Assembly (NCBI GenBank): GCA_913020395.1
Contig: CAJWCA010000008.1
Span: 1-32,633 of the forward strand
DNA from: an uncultured Cellvibrionales bacterium
GTDB lineage: Bacteria > Pseudomonadota > Gammaproteobacteria > Pseudomonadales > Cellvibrionaceae
Direction of reading: 5' to 3'
DNA length: 32,633 bases
Within the stretch, counting starts at the first letter, position 1, and every line of letters begins with the position of its first letter. The position numbers were made by a program, and so were the translations under genes. The notes beneath the pieces are model-generated. The model made no database searches and was not told where the DNA came from. It worked only from the letters and a program-made list of their open reading frames with translations. Positions 28,238-32,633 of this stretch are shown here, in pieces.

Positions 28238-29896
28238 TCAGAGGCTGGTCCATTTTATATCTTTGCCCTGCTGAATAAAGTGGGCAGACTTTATTTCTTG
28301 CCTGATGGGCAGTTCGAGTCCATTGACGGCAACAAGCACATTGGGAAACATTGCTTTCTTAACGGTAATATCAGACTGGGAGGTGTCGCTGAGCTCTTCA
28401 CTTAATTGAGTGATTTGCCCGGTCAGTGCTTCAATTTTTTGATCGCCGGCAGAAATGTTTTCCTGAATTAAAACAACTTTCTTGCTTTGTTCTGCGTTGA
28501 GTCCCTGAGTTTCCGCGAGTTGTTTGAATTTCATCAGCACCTCCAGAAGCTGTTGGTTCTGAGTGCTCAGAGCGGCTCTCTCCTCAGCTAATTGAGCCTG
28601 TTTTTCGCGGTGTGTGGCGGTTGCCCCCACACTAACTTGCGTTCGAACATCTGTTTCAGTGCCAATAATATTGGCGATAACAGACTCTGATGCCTGGCAG
28701 TGCCCACCGAAAACTCTCCCTTTACCGCCGTCTTGGCCCACCAACACCTTCTCTTTAGCCACTACCTCACTGTGGGCAATGTATTCGGCGACTTCGATAT
28801 TTTTACCGGCGTTTAAATTTGCAAGGCTGACAAATTGCGCTTTGATCGAGCAGCCTGCGTTTAGTGTTGCGGTAGGTGTTTGTGTTGCTTCATCTTTGTC
28901 TTCAGTGCCGATAACGCCGCCTTTTATTGATATGTCATTGCCTGCAGTGATGGTGGCATTAGCCACAACGCCAACCACTATGACATCGCCCGTGACAGTG
29001 ATCTCCATATCGGATTTAACTTCGCCCTTCACCAGCAGGGATCCATCGATATCAATATTGCCAGTGCGAAAATCGACGTCACTCACCGTCAATGTTTTAT
29101 CAACTCTTACGCCATCGGGCATGATGACCGGGTGGCCGATCTCCGTTGCAATGATCTTATTTTCATTGCTGGGGTCGACAATCGCGCCTTCAATCTCATT
29201 GGTAAAGGGAGTGTCTTGACCAGGTTCTGCAGTAATTGAATAGCCCAGGACATTGCAACCGTTTTCGCCTTCAGTCGCAGGTGTGCGGGTCATTAGAGAA
29301 TCGCCGGCATCTACCGTTGTAAAGTCGAGGATATCGTTGAGATCAGCCTTCCCTGTTTCTTCATCTATGGCAGGAGCGTGATAAACAATTGCCTCCACCA
29401 GAGCGTTGAAAGAACTATCGATGCCGGGAACCGGTTGTTTGCCCTGGGCGAAAACCAAGTCTGTCACGGGTTCGGTTAACGATTTCTGCAGGGCCGACAA
29501 ATCGCAAAATTCAGGTTTTATACGAGCCTTGGCAATAGCCGATTTGATTCTCTTTTGTGTGACTTTTTTACCGCCAAAAGGCTGCGTTGTGGTGATTGTT
29601 GCCTTCATTGCCTCGCTGGATACCTTGACCGAAACCTCTGCATCTTTACGCAGCGCGATCGGGAAAACTCCACGCTCTTTTTCGTTGACCCGTTTCATCA
29701 GGTTGGTGAGAGCGTTAGGTTCGTAAAACAAGGATTCGTACTGTTGAGCCTGAATAAGTGCCTGAAGGTCAGCAAGTGAAAAATTCGGGTTGATCGGGGT
29801 TTCTGCCAGGTGGGCATTGAGGCAGTCACAGCTTTCGTCGAACTGAAGGGTAACCTCAGTGAACGTAGCCGCTTCTTTATCGTCGTTGTCTGTCAT
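28238..29896 (-). CDS. FapA / DUF342 family protein
   Basis: DUF342-like: FDFTTVDAGDSLMTRTPATEGENGCNVLGYSI-type core, beta-helix repeats (GNIDIDGSLLVKGEVKSDMEITVTGDVIVVGVVANATITAGNDISIKGGVIG), C-terminal coiled coil. Confidence 0.85.
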   Translation of the reverse strand: MTDNDDKEAATFTEVTLQFDESCDCLNAHLAETPINPNFSLADLQALIQAQQYESLFYEPNALTNLMKRVNEKERGVFPIALRKDAEVSVKVSSEAMKATITTTQPFGGKKVTQKRIKSAIAKARIKPEFCDLSALQKSLTEPVTDLVFAQGKQPVPGIDSSFNALVEAIVYHAPAIDEETGKADLNDILDFTTVDAGDSLMTRTPATEGENGCNVLGYSITAEPGQDTPFTNEIEGAIVDPSNENKIIATEIGHPVIMPDGVRVDKTLTVSDVDFRTGNIDIDGSLLVKGEVKSDMEITVTGDVIVVGVVANATITAGNDISIKGGVIGTEDKDEATQTPTATLNAGCSIKAQFVSLANLNAGKNIEVAEYIAHSEVVAKEKVLVGQDGGKGRVFGGHCQASESVIANIIGTETDVRTQVSVGATATHREKQAQLAEERAALSTQNQQLLEVLMKFKQLAETQGLNAEQSKKVVLIQENISAGDQKIEALTGQITQLSEELSDTSQSDITVKKAMFPNVLVAVNGLELPIRQEIKSAHFIQQGKDIKWTSL

Positions 29897-30229
29897 TACA
29901 GATATGCCTGAATTATCCCAACTGTATCTTACATCCCGAGTATTTTTCTGACGAAACAGTAAATATTAGAGGCGTCAGCCCCCTGTGAATAGCATAAAGA
30001 GTATAGTCGATATAACGGAAGTCGACGACTAATGCAAGTTGCTGTGCCATTTATCGCCTAAACAAGCACTGTGCTCCCAGGCCTTGCGGACATAAAAGCT
30101 ACAAGCGCTAAGTGGAAAGTCGGAAGACCAGCGCCGTCGATTTATTGGGTCGTGACATTGCAAGTCGCCATAATTTAAACTAATGTGGCGCGATAGACTC
30201 CATACGAGCCATCAAACAGATAGCGACCC

Positions 30230-30631
30230 ATGCACAATAAAACGACCATAAAAGTAGTTCTCGCCATACTGATGAGTACATTCATCGGCCAGGTGATGGC
30301 GTTTTCCCTTGTGAACTGCCACAGCGAGATGACGTCTCTGCCGTCTGATGTGCAAGTGGTGGAGTTGAGCGTCGAGGAATCGACCGACCATACTGGCTGC
30401 GGCGATGGTAAAAGCGCTGTTTCCCTCGACGGTGATGTTGGTTTGGATAAGAACCTCCTGACAAAATGTTGCCCTGATAACGAATGCCGCATTGGCACCT
30501 TTTCGCCAGTGATGCTCACATCCTCCCTGTTTATTTTGGATCCTTTAATAACGCAGTCTCCAGACGATTATTCGGGACTGCAGTATCGCCAAATCTCGAC
30601 CTCCCTTTTTCGCCCTCCTATTGCCCGCTGA
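30230..30631 (+). CDS. Small exported Cys-rich hypothetical protein upstream of Cus-like genes
   Basis: 133 aa, N-terminal signal-like segment, then NCHSE, TGCGDGKS, TKCCPDNECRIG. Confidence 0.65.
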   Translation: MHNKTTIKVVLAILMSTFIGQVMAFSLVNCHSEMTSLPSDVQVVELSVEESTDHTGCGDGKSAVSLDGDVGLDKNLLTKCCPDNECRIGTFSPVMLTSSLFILDPLITQSPDDYSGLQYRQISTSLFRPPIAR

Positions 30632-30691
30632 CGCGGCGTAGCTGTGCCTGCCGTTCGGCCAGGCCCTACTCCCAAATTGACGGCGGGAGTG

Positions 30692-30752
30692 TAAAAACTC
30701 TCTTTTGAAATGGCCTCACGGTCACACAAATCCCTCTGATGGGGAGTTTTTA
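30692..30752 (+). promoter_or_regulatory. Inverted repeat covering SD/start of the OMF gene
   Basis: TAAAAACTC (30692-30700) and GAGTTTTTA (30744-30752) are perfect complements; the right arm overlaps the SD and first base of ATG. Confidence 0.35.
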
Positions 30753-32101
30753 TGTGCTTAAAAATGAGATGTAAAAAGATGATTGCCTATCGACTGTTGG
30801 CGTTTGTTCTAGTTACTTTATTCAATGTTGTGCCACAGGCGTCGGCGCAGGGTGTTATCACTCTGGATCAGGCAATATTGATGGCCACGCAGAATGACCT
30901 GTGGTTAGAGGCAAGTCGGTTTCGGGAACAGTCTACTCGAGCGAATAGCGTTGTCGCCGGACAGCTGCCAGACCCAGTGATTAAAATGAGTATTGCCAAT
31001 CTACCTCTCGATAGCTTTGAGTTAAACCAAGAGCCGATGAGCCAATTAACAGTGGGTTTTAGTCAGGTTTTTCCTCGGGGCGACTCCCGTGCGCTTAAGC
31101 AGCGTCACCTGCAGGAGCTGGGAGCAGAGCATTCTATTATGCGACTGGAACGCAGTGAGAAGCTAGGCGTTGTAGTGGCCCATTTGTGGTTGGAAAACTA
31201 CCGGAATAGAGAAGCCATTCGTTTGATAGAAAAAGATCGGGCGCTGTTTGAGCACCTGGTGGACGTCGCTCAGTCGAGCTACACCAGTGCGCTCGGAAAA
31301 ACCCGGCAACAAGACTTAATTCGAGCCCAGTTGGAACTCACAAGATTAGAGGATCGCCTCACTGTCTTGCAGCAGCGGGAAGAGCGGGCTCGGGCGCAGC
31401 TTAGTGAATGGTTGCCGACTATTGAAACCGTAAGGCTATCTATCGACTCCGAGTTGCCGACGCTGGTTCTACGTCACCCAGGTCTTATTGAAACAAGAAG
31501 TGTCAGTGAAGCTAGATTAATAAATTGGTTACAACGTCATCCGTCTATCAGGATTCTCGATCAAAAAGTTAAGGTGGGCGGAACTAATGTGCTGATCGCT
31601 CAGCAGCAATACAAACCTCAATGGGGCTTGAGTCTGGGTTATGGCTATCGTGATGACGATCCATTGGGTGTCGAAAGAAGTGATTTTTTCTCTTTTGCTG
31701 TTAGCTTTGATGTGCCGCTATTCACTGAAAACCGGCAAGACAAAATTGTTCAGTCGGCGGTGGCAACCGAAAGTGCCACCAAAACCGATAGAATATTAGC
31801 GTTGAGGTCCCTACGAACAAGCTTTGAAGAAGCTCATGTGATTTTGAAGCGTTTATCAGAGAGAAAGATTCTTTATCGCGACCGTTTGTTAAAAGAGGTT
31901 CACGATCAAGCCGAGGCCTCTTTAACGGCTTACACTCATAACGACGGAGATTTTTCGGAGGTTATTCGAGCTCGAATAGCAGAGTTGAATGCCAATATTG
32001 ACTATTTGAATATTCGTGTTGACTACCTGAAAACCGTAGCCAAGATAAATTATTTTCTTCCCAAGACGCCCGAGCACGCCAGTGAAGGAGTTCGCTCATG
32101 A
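30752..32101 (+). CDS. TolC-family outer membrane factor (CusC/CzcC-like)
   Basis: Signal peptide ending ASAQG, ITLDQAILMATQNDLWLEASRFREQS, PDPVIKMSIANLPLDSFELNQEPMSQLTVGFSQVFPRGDSRALK; followed directly by a CusB-like gene. Confidence 0.9.
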   Translation: MCLKMRCKKMIAYRLLAFVLVTLFNVVPQASAQGVITLDQAILMATQNDLWLEASRFREQSTRANSVVAGQLPDPVIKMSIANLPLDSFELNQEPMSQLTVGFSQVFPRGDSRALKQRHLQELGAEHSIMRLERSEKLGVVVAHLWLENYRNREAIRLIEKDRALFEHLVDVAQSSYTSALGKTRQQDLIRAQLELTRLEDRLTVLQQREERARAQLSEWLPTIETVRLSIDSELPTLVLRHPGLIETRSVSEARLINWLQRHPSIRILDQKVKVGGTNVLIAQQQYKPQWGLSLGYGYRDDDPLGVERSDFFSFAVSFDVPLFTENRQDKIVQSAVATESATKTDRILALRSLRTSFEEAHVILKRLSERKILYRDRLLKEVHDQAEASLTAYTHNDGDFSEVIRARIAELNANIDYLNIRVDYLKTVAKINYFLPKTPEHASEGVRS

Positions 32102-32633
32102 AAACATCTGTGATGCTAAAACAAGGTTCTCTTCTGTTGACGGGAATTGTACTTGGGCTTGGTTCCGCTGTTTTTCTCGAGCCTGGAAAAGAAACTGGCG
32201 GGGAGGCAACTAAAAGTGCAGATACATCTGAACCGCTCTACTGGGTTGCACCAATGGATTCAAACTACCGAAGGGACAAGCCTGGAAAATCTCCTATGGG
32301 TATGGATTTGATTCCGGTTTATAAACGTGAGCCTAGCCCTGCAGGCGCAGGTACTGTCTCAATTTCTCCGGATGTCGTTAATAACCTGGGTGTCAGAACA
32401 CAAAAAGCAAGCATGCGTGTATTACAGTCCGACATTACTACCGTTGGTTATGTGCGGTATGACGAAGATAAGCTTGTTCATATACATCCGCGTGTTGAAG
32501 GCTGGGTTGAAAAGCTCTTTGTTAAGGCTTCGGGTGATCCCGTGGAAGCAGGCCAAGCGTTATACGAATTATATTCACCTCAATTGGTAAACGCCCAGGA
32601 AGAATTGCTTATTGCGCTAAACAGAAATAATGC
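32098..32633 (+). CDS. CusB-like efflux RND periplasmic adaptor, 3' partial (not in ORF track)
   Basis: Translation from ATG 32098 (ATGA overlap with previous stop): MKTSVMLKQGSLLLTGIVLGLGSAVFLEPGKE...EPLYWVAPMDSNYRRDKPGKSPMGMDLIPVYKREPSPAGAGTVSISPDVVNNLGVRTQKA...VRYDEDKLVHIHPRVEGWVEKLFVKASGDPVEAGQALYELYSPQLVNAQEELL; heavy-metal-binding motif plus membrane-fusion-protein core; open at window end. Confidence 0.92.
   Translation, partial: MKTSVMLKQGSLLLTGIVLGLGSAVFLEPGKETGGEATKSADTSEPLYWVAPMDSNYRRDKPGKSPMGMDLIPVYKREPSPAGAGTVSISPDVVNNLGVRTQKASMRVLQSDITTVGYVRYDEDKLVHIHPRVEGWVEKLFVKASGDPVEAGQALYELYSPQLVNAQEELLIALNRNN

Noticed and set aside
28614-29219. 201-aa plus-strand ORF opposite the DUF342 gene
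   Set aside because: Antisense to repeat-rich beta-helix region; Thr/Ser/Val-rich shadow translation.
29897-30229. 330-bp intergenic region before the Cus-like operon, including AGTCGACGACT and a 15-codon ORF
   Set aside because: No SD-supported ORF, strong structure or RNA gene could be supported by eye; probably promoter sequence.
30175-30519. 114-aa minus-strand ORF overlapping the Cys-rich small protein
   Set aside because: Overlaps a better plus-strand candidate with signal peptide and operon context; no motif support.
32327-32590. Tracked 87-aa ORF near the right edge
   Set aside because: Out of frame within the CusB-like gene starting at 32098.

Overview
The window looks like a gammaproteobacterial chromosome segment (inference from gene content and order). 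The left third is the conserved cluster amidase(partial)-mutL-miaA-hfq-hflX-hflK-hflC-hisZ-purA, all on +. The rest is accessory: a LysR regulator with an overlapping unknown gene; a HisA that resembles the eukaryotic HIS6 type; a lipoprotein M1 aminopeptidase; a catabolic/uptake module (alpha/beta hydrolase, TonB-dependent receptor, sodium:solute symporter, TetR, 3-hydroxybutyrate-dehydrogenase-like SDR); an AidB-like acyl-CoA dehydrogenase; a single-subunit molybdopterin oxidoreductase with a LysR; a FapA/DUF342 protein; and the start of a Cus-type metal efflux operon cut by the window edge. The most interesting items are: (1) three TTCAAC-N4-GTTGAA palindromes linking the receptor, symporter and tetR into a likely regulon; (2) the eukaryotic-type HisA; (3) an untracked 24-codon hydrophobic ORF with a good Shine-Dalgarno between purA and lysR, next to a large dyad; (4) folded RNA elements in the hfq leader and between hfq and hflX; (5) a Cys-rich small exported protein heading the Cus-like operon. 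No CRISPR, tRNA, rRNA, transposase or phage genes were recognised. All family calls are from motif recognition by eye; no alignments or searches were run.
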